This document shows positions 20,170-29,023 of a DNA stretch of 64,000 nucleotides, one piece after another. Source of the stretch: WVYX01 sp039592335 (GTDB lineage Bacteria; Gemmatimonadota; Gemmatimonadetes; Gemmatimonadales; GWC2-71-9); NCBI GenBank assembly GCA_039592335.1, contig JBDHBX010000006.1:51700-115699 (forward strand), read 5' to 3'. The position numbers and the translations under genes were made by a program. Positions within the stretch are counted from its first letter, which is position 1. Each line of letters begins with the position of its first letter. Below the pieces are notes generated by a model. The model had not been told where the DNA came from, ran no database searches, and worked only from the letters and a program-made list of their open reading frames with translations.

Positions 20170-20877
20170 TCAGTTGCCCAACGGGTGCCCGGTGCTCGCC
20201 TGGAGGCGGGCCATGTCGACCTGGCCCGCGGTGAGTTGCGTGCGCTGGCCCAGTGGGCAGCCGGGTGACATGAGGTTCCCGGCGTCGGTGCAGGCGACGT
20301 GGAACAGGCTCAGGGAGTGTCCCAACTCGTGCGCCAGGATGCGCGGGCCCGAGCCGGCGAGGTCTCGCAGGCCGGTCGGGTCGACCTCGGAGCTGATCAC
20401 CGCCGGGCTCACCCCGCCGCCCGAGATGTAGATCCCCCCGACCACCCCGCCGAAGTCGCGCACGAAGTACATGTCCCACCCCCCGTCGAGCAGCTGATCT
20501 GTCGGAAGCAGTGACGCGACCAGCGCCGGCGTGAGGGGAATCTCGCCCCGCACCGCCCGCGCGAAGTCCTCCCCGTTCTGTGCCTCCTCCCGTGCGATGG
20601 ACTCGATCCGCCAGACGACGTCACCCTGTTGCCAGATCTGGTTGGCGCCGTCGAAAAGGGTCTGCACCTCGCTGTCGCTGAGTGAGGTGTTGAGGGACGG
20701 GACTGCACCGTCCTCGAGCGGGTGCACACGGACGGTCAGGGTGAGTTGGCCATCGGTCCCACCCTGCGGACCGGTGCCGTCGCTGCAGGCGAAGAGGAGA
20801 AGGGCCGTGAGCGCGACCGCCCAGTAGGGGAGGCGTGCGCTGCGGATCGTACTGGGAGGTAGTGGAATGCGACCCAC
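20170..20877 (-). CDS. Metzincin-like zinc metalloprotease lipoprotein
   Basis: A small exported protease. The signal ends in lipobox 'LLLFAC' followed by 'SDGTGP'. The zinc site 'HELGHSLSLFH' fits HExxHxxxxxH, and 'DAGNLMSPGC' supplies the Met-turn, so it belongs near the matrixin/pappalysin group. The usual Gly of HExxHxxGxxH is Ser here. Length is about 235 residues from the proposed GTG at 20877. The frame continues upstream as far as 21807, but that part is antisense to adenine deaminase and is not believed. Target proteins are unknown. Divergent from the deaminase gene. Confidence 0.72.
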   Translation of the reverse strand: MGRIPLPPSTIRSARLPYWAVALTALLLFACSDGTGPQGGTDGQLTLTVRVHPLEDGAVPSLNTSLSDSEVQTLFDGANQIWQQGDVVWRIESIAREEAQNGEDFARAVRGEIPLTPALVASLLPTDQLLDGGWDMYFVRDFGGVVGGIYISGGGVSPAVISSEVDPTGLRDLAGSGPRILAHELGHSLSLFHVACTDAGNLMSPGCPLGQRTQLTAGQVDMARLQASTGHPLGN

Positions 20878-20958
20878 GGCCCCGAATTCCGGTGTGTGTT
20901 GCCCTAGAGAACACGGGCGCGGCGAGGAGAGTTCCCGGCCGGAGCAGGGTGCCAAATC

Positions 20959-20989
20959 GGGGGTGCCTTGTGGGCACCGTTCCCCCCTT
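20959..20989 (+). promoter_or_regulatory. Hairpin and pyrimidine run in adenine deaminase upstream region
   Basis: GGTGCC (20962-20967) pairs with GGCACC (20973-20978) around TTGTG. Flanking G-run and C-run bases can extend the stem, and CCCCCCTTT follows. It could be an attenuator or the terminator of an unseen transcript. A weak -10-like CATTAT lies at 20992-20997. Confidence 0.25.
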
Positions 20990-21033
20990 TGCATTATCAC
21001 GCGTGGCCACAACGCACCAAGGGAGGGACAACG

Positions 21034-22041
21034 ATGGAGCAGTTCATTCACGGGATGCCCAAGGCCGAGCTGCACCTCCACATCGAGGGGACCCTCGAGC
21101 CGGAGCTGATGTTCGAGATCGGGGAGCGAAACGGGGTGTCCATCCCCTTCGCCTCCGTCGAGGAGGTCCGGAAGGCCTACGAATTCACCGACCTGCAGTC
21201 GTTCCTGGACATCTATTACGCCGGCGCGAACGTCCTGTTGAAGGAGCAGGACTTCTACGACATGACGTGGGCGTACCTGCAGCGCGTGCATGCGCAGAAC
21301 GTGCGGCACGTGGAGATCTTCTTCGATCCCCAGACACATACCGACCGGGGCGTATCCTTCGAGACCGTGATCACCGGGATCCACCGGGCCCTCGAGGACG
21401 CCGAGCAGCAGCTGGGCATTTCCAACAAGCTCATCATGTGCTTCCTGCGCCACCTCAGCGGGGAAGCCGCGCTGGAGACGCTGGAGCAGGCGTTGCCCTT
21501 CAAGGACTGGATCATTGGTGTGGGGCTCGACTCTTCCGAGATGGGCCACCCACCGCAGAAGTTCACCGCGGCGTTCGATCGGGCACGGGCCGAAGGCCTC
21601 CTCACCGTGGCGCACGCCGGGGAGGAGGGTCCCCCCGAGTACATCTGGGAGGCGCTGGACCTGCTCCACGCGAAGCGCATCGATCACGGGGTGCGGTGTG
21701 TCGAGGACGAGGAACTGGTGGAGCGGCTGCGCAGCGAGCAGATCCCGCTCACGGTATGCCCGCTCTCGAACGTGAAGCTCTGCGTGTACGACCGCATGGC
21801 GGACCACAGCCTCAAGCGACTGCTGGATGCCGGACTCTGCGCTACCGTGAACTCCGACGATCCCGCCTACTTCGGCGGGTACATGAGTGAGAACTTCCTC
21901 GCGGCGCAGCAGGGGCTCGAGCTGACCCGCGACGAGGTCGTGCGACTGGTGCGCAACTCCTTCGAGGCGACGTTCCTCGATCGGTCGCGCAAGGATGCGT
22001 TGATGAAGGAGCTGGACGAGTACGTCGCGACCGCGGCGTAG
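21034..22041 (+). CDS. Adenine deaminase (adenosine deaminase superfamily)
   Basis: Hydrolyses adenine to hypoxanthine and ammonia (purine salvage) as a cytosolic zinc amidohydrolase. The metal ligands are in 'ELHLHIEG', 'TVAHAGEEG' and 'VNSDDPAYFGG'; the catalytic Glu is in 'HAGEEGPPEYIW'. The motifs 'GLDSSEMGHPPQKF' and 'TVCPLSNVKL' favour the yeast Aah1/Pseudomonas PA0148 adenine deaminase subgroup over true adenosine deaminase. At 335 residues its length is standard. ATG 21034 follows GGGAGGGA. The stop codon overlaps the GTG of the next gene by one base, so the two are coupled, though no pathway obviously joins purine salvage with dipeptide epimerisation. Confidence 0.9.
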   Translation: MEQFIHGMPKAELHLHIEGTLEPELMFEIGERNGVSIPFASVEEVRKAYEFTDLQSFLDIYYAGANVLLKEQDFYDMTWAYLQRVHAQNVRHVEIFFDPQTHTDRGVSFETVITGIHRALEDAEQQLGISNKLIMCFLRHLSGEAALETLEQALPFKDWIIGVGLDSSEMGHPPQKFTAAFDRARAEGLLTVAHAGEEGPPEYIWEALDLLHAKRIDHGVRCVEDEELVERLRSEQIPLTVCPLSNVKLCVYDRMADHSLKRLLDAGLCATVNSDDPAYFGGYMSENFLAAQQGLELTRDEVVRLVRNSFEATFLDRSRKDALMKELDEYVATAA

Positions 22042-23021
22042 TGCGACGCGTCAGCGTCCATGCTGAGTCCTGGCCGATCCGGGGGGTGTTCCGCATCTCC
22101 CGGGGCGCCCGGACCAAGGCCGAAGTGGTCGTCGTCGAGGTGACCGACGGCGACCACACGGGGCGCGGGGAGTGCGTCCCCTACCCGCACTACGGGGAGA
22201 CGGTGGCCGGCGTCGTGGCCCAGGTCCAGGGGGTCGCCGATCCGGTGGCGGCGGGTCTCACCCGCGAGCAGCTGCTGGAGGCGCTGCTGCCTGGCGCTGC
22301 CCGCAACGCCGTGGATTGTGCCCTGTGGGACCTGGAGGCGAAGCAGCTGGGACGGCGCGTGTGGCAACTTGCCGACGTGCCGGAACCCGGTCCCCTCACC
22401 ACGGCCTACACCATTAGCCTGGACGAGCCGTACAAGATGGCCGAGGCCGCCCGGGCCCAGGCACATCGTCCTCTCCTCAAGATCAAGCTCACCGGCGCCG
22501 ACGACCTTGCGCGCTTGACGGCAGTGCGAGGCGCCGCTCCCGACCCTCGGATCATCGCCGATGCCAACGAGGCTTGGACGCCGGAGGTGTTCCGCGAGGT
22601 CGCACCGGAGCTGGCGGCGCTCGGGGTGGAGATGGTGGAGCAGCCGTTTGCCGCGTCCGAAGACAGTGTGCTGGCCGAGCTCGAGCATCCCGTGCCGATC
22701 TGCGCCGACGAGTCGTGCCACACGAGTCGGGACGTGGCCGCCGTCTCGGATCGGTACGAACTTGTCAACGTGAAGCTCGACAAGACGGGTGGGCTCACCG
22801 AGGCGCTGCGATTGGTGACGGCGGCGCAGGAGGCGGGCGTGGAGGTGATGGTGGGCTGCATGGTGGGGACGTCCCTTGGGGTGGCGCCCGCCACGCTCCT
22901 GGGTTGGGCCGCGCGCTACGTCGATCTGGATGCGCCCTTGCTGTTGGCGGAAGACCGGCCGGGTGGGCTTGAGTTCGAGGGAAGTGTGCTGCAGCCGCCG
23001 GGACCCGAGTGCTGGGGCTGA
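22041..23021 (+). CDS. L-Ala-D/L-Glu epimerase-like dipeptide epimerase (enolase superfamily)
   Basis: Cytosolic muconate-lactonizing-subgroup enolase-superfamily enzyme, probably acting in murein peptide recycling. The N-terminal capping domain (1-110) is followed by a barrel with the KxK general base 'LLKIKLTG', and metal ligands in 'IIADANEAW', 'MVEQPF' and 'ICADESCHT'. The second catalytic Lys is in 'NVKLDKTGG'. The C-terminal 'MVGCMVGTSLGVAPA' is also typical of AEEs. 326 residues. GTG 22041 overlaps the preceding TAG by one base. Substrate dipeptide specificity varies within this family and cannot be fixed from sequence alone. Confidence 0.9.
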   Translation: MRRVSVHAESWPIRGVFRISRGARTKAEVVVVEVTDGDHTGRGECVPYPHYGETVAGVVAQVQGVADPVAAGLTREQLLEALLPGAARNAVDCALWDLEAKQLGRRVWQLADVPEPGPLTTAYTISLDEPYKMAEAARAQAHRPLLKIKLTGADDLARLTAVRGAAPDPRIIADANEAWTPEVFREVAPELAALGVEMVEQPFAASEDSVLAELEHPVPICADESCHTSRDVAAVSDRYELVNVKLDKTGGLTEALRLVTAAQEAGVEVMVGCMVGTSLGVAPATLLGWAARYVDLDAPLLLAEDRPGGLEFEGSVLQPPGPECWG

Positions 23022-23031
23022 GCCTGCGAGG

Positions 23032-24012
23032 CTAGATCTCCCGGGCGACGACCCGCCGCAGTGTGGCCTCGTCCACGTTCCCACCCGTGAGAATCACCGC
23101 CACGCGCTTGCCGGCGAGCTCCTCACGCAGCTTCAGCAGCCCGGCCAGGCCCGCGGCGCCGGCGGGCTCCACCAGGTTGTGCGTGGTGCGCATGACCAGG
23201 CGCATCGCCTCGGCGATCTCCCCGTCGCTCACCGTCACGAAGCCGGCGAGTCCCTCGCACAGCGTCGGCAGGGTCATCTCGTACGACGAGCGCGTGGCGA
23301 TTCCGTCGGCAAAGGTGTCGGCTGCCGGTGTGGCAACCGGCCGGCCGGCCTTCCACGACTGGTAGATCGCCGCGGCACCTTCGGCCTGCACCGCGTAGAC
23401 CTTCGCCTCGGGCCGCAGCCCCCGCAGCACGGCGAGGGCTCCCACGGTCTGCGAGCCGCCGCCCACCGCGATCACCATGGCATCGAGCGCCGCGTCCTGA
23501 TCCAGCAGCTCTAGGGTGATCGTGCCCGCGCCCGCCAGCACGTACGGGTTGTTGGTGGAGTGCACTAGGGTGAGCCCGCGCTCCCGGACGGCCTCCTCGA
23601 CGGCGGCGAGCGCCTCGTCGTAGTCGCGTCCCACCTCGACGAGCTCCGCCCCGTACCCCCGCATCGCCTCGTTCTTCTCCGGGTTGTTGCCGTGCGGCAC
23701 GAAGATCGTGACCGGCGCGCCGAGTAGCGCGCCGGCCCAGGCGATCCCCTGTCCGTGGTTGCCGCGGGTGGCCCCGGTGATGCCGCGGCCGCGCTCCGCG
23801 TCGGACAGGGCCGTGACGGCGGAGAGGCCGTTGCGGGCCTTGAACGAGTTCGTGGGGTTGTGGTTCTCGTGTTTCACCAGAACGCGGATGCCGTGTCCCA
23901 CCGCCTCGTTGAGAGCGGCGTACTCGCGGGCGGCGGTCGGCACGAGGTGCCCCGCGATCCGCTCGCGCGCGGCGCGAACGTCGGCCAGCGTGATGGGCCA
24001 GGCGTTCGTCAT
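23032..24012 (-). CDS. Threonine/serine dehydratase-like PLP enzyme (fold type II)
   Basis: PLP-dependent beta-family enzyme resembling catabolic threonine ammonia-lyase or serine racemase/dehydratase. The Schiff-base lysine is in 'TNSFKARNG'. The phosphate/substrate loops are 'ATRGNHGQGIAWAG' and 'AVGGGSQTVGAL', where many homologues have GGGGL. There is no C-terminal ACT domain, so allosteric isoleucine control is unlikely. 326 residues. The upstream aldo/keto reductase stops only 7 bases before this ATG, so they form an operon. Converges with the epimerase gene across 10 bases. Confidence 0.88.
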   Translation of the reverse strand: MTNAWPITLADVRAARERIAGHLVPTAAREYAALNEAVGHGIRVLVKHENHNPTNSFKARNGLSAVTALSDAERGRGITGATRGNHGQGIAWAGALLGAPVTIFVPHGNNPEKNEAMRGYGAELVEVGRDYDEALAAVEEAVRERGLTLVHSTNNPYVLAGAGTITLELLDQDAALDAMVIAVGGGSQTVGALAVLRGLRPEAKVYAVQAEGAAAIYQSWKAGRPVATPAADTFADGIATRSSYEMTLPTLCEGLAGFVTVSDGEIAEAMRLVMRTTHNLVEPAGAAGLAGLLKLREELAGKRVAVILTGGNVDEATLRRVVAREI

Positions 24013-24019
24013 CGTTGAC

Positions 24020-24898
24020 TCATGCGCGTGAGAACTCCGCTTCGTCGATCGCTGCCAACTCGTCGGCCGAGAGCCGAACCTCGGCCGCGGTATGGGAGTC
24101 GAGGGCGTGCTCCACGGTGCGGGCCCCAGGGATGGGGATCACGCTGTCGGCCTGCGCCATCACCCAGGCGATCACGACCGCGTGGGGGGAGATGGCGTGT
24201 CGCTCGGCGATGGGGTGCAGCGTGGGGTGGTTGGGCAGCTTCTTGTTGAGGCGTCCGCCGCCCACCGGACTGTAGGCCAGGAACCCGATGCCGCGGTGCG
24301 CGCAGTAGCGCGCGACCCCCGTCTCCAGAGCCTCGCGGAAGAACGGATTCAGTCGGTTCTGCACCGTCTCGACGTGGACGAGCTGCTCGGCCTCCTGGAT
24401 CTCCTCCACCGACACGTTCGACAGGCCGATCCAACGGATCTTCCCCTCCTGCTGCAGCTCGGCCAGGGCGGCCACGCTGTCGTCAAACGGCACGCGCGGA
24501 TCGGGGGCATGCAGCTGGTACAGGTCGATCTGGTTCACGCCGAGTGCCTTCAGTGAGCGCTCGCACGCTTGTTTCAGCTGTGCGGGGTGGGCATCCTGCT
24601 CCCAGCGTCCCCCGGGGCGGGTCAGGCCGCCCTTGGTGGCAATCACCATATGCTCCCGCGCGCCGGGCCACGTCGCCACGGCCTTCGCCACGAGACGCTC
24701 GTTGTGGCCGATGTCGTCGTGGTCCAGGCAGTACACGTCGGCGGTGTCGATCAGCGTGACCCGCGCGTCGAGCACGGCGTGGATGACGCGAATCGCCTCG
24801 CGCTCGTCCGACGGCCTTCCCTGGATCGAGAGCGGCATGCCGCCGAAGCCGATCTCCGAGACCTTGGGTGCGCTGAGCCCAAGTGGGCGCGTCTGCAT
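24020..24898 (-). CDS. Aldo/keto reductase
   Basis: NADPH-dependent oxidoreductase of the AKR superfamily. The catalytic tetrad is visible: Asp and Tyr in 'LIDTADVY', Lys in 'VIATKGG', and His in 'LYQLHAPDP'. The cofactor loop is near 'IPIPGARTVEHALD'. 292 residues. Start ATG 24898 is preceded by GAGGGA; a longer frame to 24955 has no such site. First gene of a two-gene unit with the dehydratase-like enzyme. The substrate is unknown; the pattern resembles the YdbC/AKR13-type reductases. Confidence 0.9.
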   Translation of the reverse strand: MQTRPLGLSAPKVSEIGFGGMPLSIQGRPSDEREAIRVIHAVLDARVTLIDTADVYCLDHDDIGHNERLVAKAVATWPGAREHMVIATKGGLTRPGGRWEQDAHPAQLKQACERSLKALGVNQIDLYQLHAPDPRVPFDDSVAALAELQQEGKIRWIGLSNVSVEEIQEAEQLVHVETVQNRLNPFFREALETGVARYCAHRGIGFLAYSPVGGGRLNKKLPNHPTLHPIAERHAISPHAVVIAWVMAQADSVIPIPGARTVEHALDSHTAAEVRLSADELAAIDEAEFSRA

Positions 24899-25029
24899 GG
24901 TCGATCCCTCGTTCAGGACCGGAGCGGAGCGACTGCGCCCCGGTGTCCCGCACACAGGGCCCCGCTGCGCGGCGCCGGCCGAGCGGCACGCAGCGGGGCA
25001 GTGATGTGGCGAATCGCTGGACGCCGGAC

Positions 25030-26280
25030 CTACCGGTGCCGGCGCATGTCCTCCGCCATCTGCTTGATCGTCGCCAGGCTTCGCACCATCTCACTCCACC
25101 CGTACCATAGCGCGTAGTCCGGGTTGGCGTGGAAGGTGCCCTGGAACGCCCGCATGCGGTGCTCCAGGTGCATGACGAACAGCTCCTGCTCGATGGGCGT
25201 CGGGGCGTCGTGGAACGTCAGCAGATCCGGGAAGGCGTAGCTGTAGCTCTCGGGCTTCTCGAGCGTGCCGTCCTCGTACAGGCCGGCCACCACGTGGATC
25301 GCCTCGGCCAGCAGGCGATCGGCCTCCCGAATCATGTCGTCGCCCTTCTGCAGCTCGGCCCTGGCGAAGTTCTCCGAGTGGCAGCGGCTGCACACCTGGA
25401 TCATCGCCTGCCGTTCCTTCTCCCACGCCTCCTGGGTGAGCCGCGCGACGTCCGCCGCCCGCACCAACTCGAGCCGGGCCGTGGGCTGACCCGCAGGGTC
25501 CAGCACCCCCAGCGCCTGGAGAATGGTCGCCTGGTCGGCAGCCCATTGCTCGTCTTCCGGCAGGGGGAGGCGTACCGCCAGGAAGCCCCACGCCGTTCGC
25601 ACCTCGTGGTTGCCAGCCACCATGTGGCAGGTCTGGCACGTCGGCGCCGCGGCATTCTCGGGCAACACGCCGTTCTGCTTCAGCAGGAACCGCACGCCGT
25701 GCTTGGACGCCGAGTACATCTCCCACTGTGGGTGATCGAACCCCATGTGACAGGTCTGGCACGCCTGCGGCTGCTGGGCTTCCTCGACCGAGAAGAGGTG
25801 TCGCGTGTGGCAGGCATCGCACGACGCCACCCCGTAGCCGGCACCCTGCTCCTTGAGGGCGGCGATTTCCTCCTCGCTCTTGAGGCCGATCTTATGGCAT
25901 CCGCCGCACCCCTTCATGCCCTCGGTGAGGGCCATGGGCAGGGCGTGCGTCGTGGGCATGGCGTTCATCGCCGCCCAGGCGGCCGCGTGCTTGCCGCGCG
26001 AGAACTCCTCCACCCGATTGGCATGGCAGGTCCCGCACGTATTCGGCGTGGGGAGCGACACCTTGTCGAAATCGTACTGTGTGGTGTGGTCGGTGCCGTG
26101 GCACACGCCGCAAGTGATCCCGTTCTGCCCGTGCTTGCTCATCTGCCAATCGGTCACGACCCTGGGGGTCACCCGTGTGTGACAGTCGAGGCAGTTGGCG
26201 CTCTGGGCTCGTGCATAGGACGGAACTGCGAGGGCCACCACCACCAGAAGGAGGGCCGAGACTGCGATGAGTCTCCGCAT
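25030..26280 (-). CDS. Octaheme c-type cytochrome of the hydroxylamine oxidoreductase (HAO) family
   Basis: Periplasmic multiheme cytochrome with a signal peptide (residues 1-25) and exactly eight CxxCH sites, starting at residues 30, 57, 82, 125, 154, 174, 215 and 297. The spacing and the C-terminal region 'EHRMRAFQGTFHANPDY' followed by 'WYGWSEM' match the HAO-like octaheme family. HAO proper oxidises hydroxylamine and cross-links a Tyr to the catalytic heme; reductive relatives reduce nitrite or hydroxylamine and lack it. The direction cannot be settled here, but no ammonia mono-oxygenase, quinone reductase or cytochrome partner is nearby. ATG 26280 has GGGAGGTGG upstream. Divergent from the DUF4198 gene. 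Confidence 0.85.
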   Translation of the reverse strand: MRRLIAVSALLLVVVALAVPSYARAQSANCLDCHTRVTPRVVTDWQMSKHGQNGITCGVCHGTDHTTQYDFDKVSLPTPNTCGTCHANRVEEFSRGKHAAAWAAMNAMPTTHALPMALTEGMKGCGGCHKIGLKSEEEIAALKEQGAGYGVASCDACHTRHLFSVEEAQQPQACQTCHMGFDHPQWEMYSASKHGVRFLLKQNGVLPENAAAPTCQTCHMVAGNHEVRTAWGFLAVRLPLPEDEQWAADQATILQALGVLDPAGQPTARLELVRAADVARLTQEAWEKERQAMIQVCSRCHSENFARAELQKGDDMIREADRLLAEAIHVVAGLYEDGTLEKPESYSYAFPDLLTFHDAPTPIEQELFVMHLEHRMRAFQGTFHANPDYALWYGWSEMVRSLATIKQMAEDMRRHR

Positions 26281-26444
26281 TTCACCACCTCCCACCATTG
26301 TCTGAACAGTCTCAGTGAGGACAGCTCGAGAATGCGCGCCCGGCCGGGTGTTGTCAACGCGGACGGAGCGTGCACGCGGGACCCCTGGCACAGCGGCCCG
26401 TGACGGCGCAGATTGACGATCCCCGCGACAAGAATGAGGGAACC

Positions 26445-27251
26445 GTGAGATCACGCATCGGCATTACCCTGGGCCTCTGCACGCTCGTCGCCTCGACCCT
26501 GCTGGCCCACGATCTGTTTCTCAAGCTCGAGAGCTACTTCGTCGAGCCCGATACGGCGATCGAGATCCTCGTCCTGAACGGCACGTTCAGCCAGAGCGAG
26601 AATGCGGTTACCGCAGACCGTGTGTTCGACATCTCGCTCGTCGCGCCGTCGGGAACCACGCATCTCGACACCGCCGCGTGGCGGGTACGGGGAGACTCCA
26701 CCTGGCTGCGCCTGCGGGCCGGTGAGCCCGGCACGTACGTAGTGGGGGCCGCGATCCTGCCGCGAGAGCTCACGCTCGAGGCGGAGGACTTCAACGAGTA
26801 CCTCGAGCACGACGGCATTCCCGACATCCTGGCGTATCGCACGGAGCGAGGTGAGTTGGGGAAGCCCGCTACGGAGCGGTACTCAAAGCACGTGAAGGCC
26901 GTGTTCCAGGTGGGCTCCGAGCGCTCTGAAGGCTTTGCCACGGTACTGGGGTATCCCGCCGAGGTCGTTCCGCTGGCCAACCCCTATGAGCTTTCCGTGG
27001 GGAGCGTGCTGCGGGTACGGTGCCTGGTGGACCGCCATCCCGTGGCCGATCAGACAGTGCTGTGGGGAGGGGAGGGCACGGACGGCACGATTGGGGAGCG
27101 CCGCGCCAGGACCGACCAGGACGGCATCGCCGAGGTGACGATCGACGCCCCGGGCAAGTGGTACGTGAAGTTCATCAACATGGTCCCTGCGCCGGAGCCC
27201 AAGCTGGACTACGTCTCCCGCTGGGCGACGCTCACCTTCCAGGTTCGCTGA
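26445..27251 (+). CDS. DUF4198 periplasmic protein
   Basis: A 268-residue exported protein with an uncleaved or cleaved N-terminal helix ('ITLGLCTLVASTLL') and then 'AHDLFLKLESYFVEP'. The opening 'AHD.F' after the signal is the DUF4198 (NikM/CbiM-accessory-like) signature. The C-terminal half (about 195-268) has an Ig-like beta pattern: 'YELSVGSVLRVRCLVDRHPVADQTVLWG' and 'DGIAEVTIDAPGKWYVKF'. Relatives occur with nickel or cobalt uptake genes and as generic metal-binding periplasmic proteins; none of those partners is here. GTG 26445 follows GAGGGA. It shares a 164-base divergent promoter region with the octaheme cytochrome, hinting at joint use. Confidence 0.75.
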   Translation: MRSRIGITLGLCTLVASTLLAHDLFLKLESYFVEPDTAIEILVLNGTFSQSENAVTADRVFDISLVAPSGTTHLDTAAWRVRGDSTWLRLRAGEPGTYVVGAAILPRELTLEAEDFNEYLEHDGIPDILAYRTERGELGKPATERYSKHVKAVFQVGSERSEGFATVLGYPAEVVPLANPYELSVGSVLRVRCLVDRHPVADQTVLWGGEGTDGTIGERRARTDQDGIAEVTIDAPGKWYVKFINMVPAPEPKLDYVSRWATLTFQVR

Positions 27252-27333
27252 TCGGTCCTGTCGCCAATCCGGTACGCGGCCGTTGCGCAATCGTCATGCG
27301 GGCGGCACCATTACCTGACTAGTGTGTCTTCTG

Positions 27334-27361
27334 GGGCACCCGACCCTTGGGTTGGGTGCCC
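27334..27361 (+). terminator. Strong hairpin between DUF4198 and polyphosphate operon
   Basis: GGGCACCCGACC (27334-27345) pairs with GGTTGGGTGCCC (27350-27361) around a CTTG loop; 12 base pairs with one G-T. No T-run follows (AAGTGTCC). It probably ends the DUF4198 transcript. The rest of the 185-base gap holds the promoter for the next operon. Confidence 0.5.
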
Positions 27362-27394
27362 AAGTGTCCAGTAGTGCGAGGCAAGTGGTTGTCC

Positions 27395-27400
27395 TATAAT
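27395..27400 (+). promoter_or_regulatory. Consensus -10 element of the polyphosphate operon
   Basis: TATAAT at 27395-27400, a perfect -10 hexamer in GC-rich DNA, lies 37 bases before the ppx ATG. At 17 bases upstream the -35 position reads TAGTGC, which is poor, so an activator or an alternative -35 may be used. No recognisable Pho box was seen. Confidence 0.45.
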
Positions 27401-27436
27401 GAATTACGAGCATGAAGCCTGATCCTGCGAAGTCCC

Positions 27437-29023
27437 ATGCCTGAGCCGACCGGGAATGGTCCGCGGCCCCGCCTCGCTGCCATCGACGTCGGAACGAACT
27501 CCATCCGCTTCGTGGTGGCTGAGGTGGAGCCGGACGGCAACTACCGCGTCCTCGACGAAGAACGGGACATGACGCGGCTGGGGCGCGGTCTGTACGAGAC
27601 GGGCCGCATTGGCCGCGGGCCGACGGAGCGGTCGCTCGAGGCGCTCGCCAAGATGCGGGCGATCGCCGATGGGTTCGGCGTGCAGGAGCTGCGGGTGGTG
27701 GCCACCAGTGCCGTGCGCGAGGCCGCCAATGGCCGAGAGTTCCGGCGCGAGGCCGCGCGCCGCTGCAAAGTGAACATCGACGTAATCTCCCCCGACGAGG
27801 AAGCGCAGCTCGCCTTCAAGAGCGTGATGCGCCACTTCGCGTTGGAGGAGCGATCCTTCGCCGTGGTGGATATCGGGGGCGGCAGCGTGGAGGTGATTCT
27901 GGCCGCCGGCGGCATGGTGAACCAGGTGCATTCGCTCCCGCTGGGAGCGGTGCGCCTCACCGAGTGCTACGTGAAGAGCGATCCGCTCAAGCCAAAACAC
28001 TGGAGCAAGCTGCGGCGCGCAATCGACAAGTCTATCAAGGCCGAGATCGGGCGGCCCCCATTCGCCACCGAGGTGATGGTCGGGAGTGGCGGCACCTTCA
28101 CTAACCTGGGCGAGATGGTGCAGTGCGAGCGGGACGGTCGGGCCAGCCAGGTGCGCAACTACGCCATCACGCGGGCCGACTTGAAGCGGCTGCTCGACCG
28201 CCTGCGCGAGACGCCGCTGGGATCCCGGAGGAAGCTGTGTGGCCTCAACCCCAAGCGGGCCGACATCATCGTGGCCGGCGCGGCGTCCATCGCCCGCCTG
28301 GCGAAGCATTTGGGCACGCAGCAGATCCTCATCAACGATCGGGGGATTCGCGACGGACTCGTGGTCTCGATGGTCGAGGATCTGGGGACCGCCGGGGCGG
28401 CCTCGGCGGCGCCAGTGCAGGATCGCATGGCGTGGGTGCGGGAGTTCGCCCGCAAGTGCCGCTCCAACGATCGCCACTGCAATCACGTGAGCCACCTCGC
28501 ACTGCAGATCTTCGACGAGGTGCAGCAGCCGTTCGAGTTGCCCTCGGCGGGCCGCGACATCCTGCAGGCTGCCGCGCTGTTGCACGACGTGGGCTACCTG
28601 ATCAATCACGCCGGGCACCACAAGCACGCCTACCATCTCATCATGCACGGCGACCTGCGCGGCTTCTCGCCGGGAGAAGTAGAGCTCATCGCCAACGTGG
28701 CGCGCTACCACCGGCGGGCGTTCCCCAAGAGGAAGCACGCCGACTACCGACGCCTCGAGCGGTCCGACCAGATCCTGGTGGAACAGCTCAGCGCGATCCT
28801 GCGGGTGGCGGATGGCCTCGATCGCACCCACGGCCAGGCGGTGACCGGTGTGCGCTGCGAGGTGAAGGACGACCGCGTCCTGATGTCCCTCCAGGCGCCG
28901 CGCAATCCCGGTGTGGACCTTGCCGACGCACAGCGCAAGGGCACGCTGTTGGAGAAGGCGTTTGACGTGCGGTTGAGTTTGGAGTGGTCACGGAGTCGAG
29001 CCCGCGCGGCACGGAGCTCCTAG
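27437..29023 (+). CDS. ppx: Exopolyphosphatase / guanosine pentaphosphate phosphatase
   Basis: Ppx/GppA-family phosphohydrolase that removes terminal phosphate from inorganic polyphosphate and/or pppGpp; cytosolic. The ASKHA-fold N-terminal part has 'AAIDVGTNSIRFVVAEV' (phosphate-1 loop), 'VATSAVREAANG' and 'AVVDIGGGSVEVI' (phosphate-2 loop). The C-terminal half carries an HD-like domain: 'CNHVSHLALQIFDE', 'AALLHDVGYLINHAGHHKHAYHLI' and 'VARYHRR'. At 528 residues it matches long Ppx forms. First gene of a plus-strand operon: its TAG is directly followed by the ATG of ppk, with no gap. Pairing a polymerase with its hydrolase is common. Confidence 0.93.
   Translation: MPEPTGNGPRPRLAAIDVGTNSIRFVVAEVEPDGNYRVLDEERDMTRLGRGLYETGRIGRGPTERSLEALAKMRAIADGFGVQELRVVATSAVREAANGREFRREAARRCKVNIDVISPDEEAQLAFKSVMRHFALEERSFAVVDIGGGSVEVILAAGGMVNQVHSLPLGAVRLTECYVKSDPLKPKHWSKLRRAIDKSIKAEIGRPPFATEVMVGSGGTFTNLGEMVQCERDGRASQVRNYAITRADLKRLLDRLRETPLGSRRKLCGLNPKRADIIVAGAASIARLAKHLGTQQILINDRGIRDGLVVSMVEDLGTAGAASAAPVQDRMAWVREFARKCRSNDRHCNHVSHLALQIFDEVQQPFELPSAGRDILQAAALLHDVGYLINHAGHHKHAYHLIMHGDLRGFSPGEVELIANVARYHRRAFPKRKHADYRRLERSDQILVEQLSAILRVADGLDRTHGQAVTGVRCEVKDDRVLMSLQAPRNPGVDLADAQRKGTLLEKAFDVRLSLEWSRSRARAARSS

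Noticed and set aside
20878..21807. N-terminal extension of the metzincin-like protein into the adenine deaminase gene
   Set aside because: That part is antisense to a strongly supported enzyme, and the lipoprotein signal starts only near 20850.
27404..28831. 475-residue minus-strand frame antisense to ppx
   Set aside because: The plus strand has complete Ppx motifs; the antisense product is low-quality His/Arg-rich sequence.
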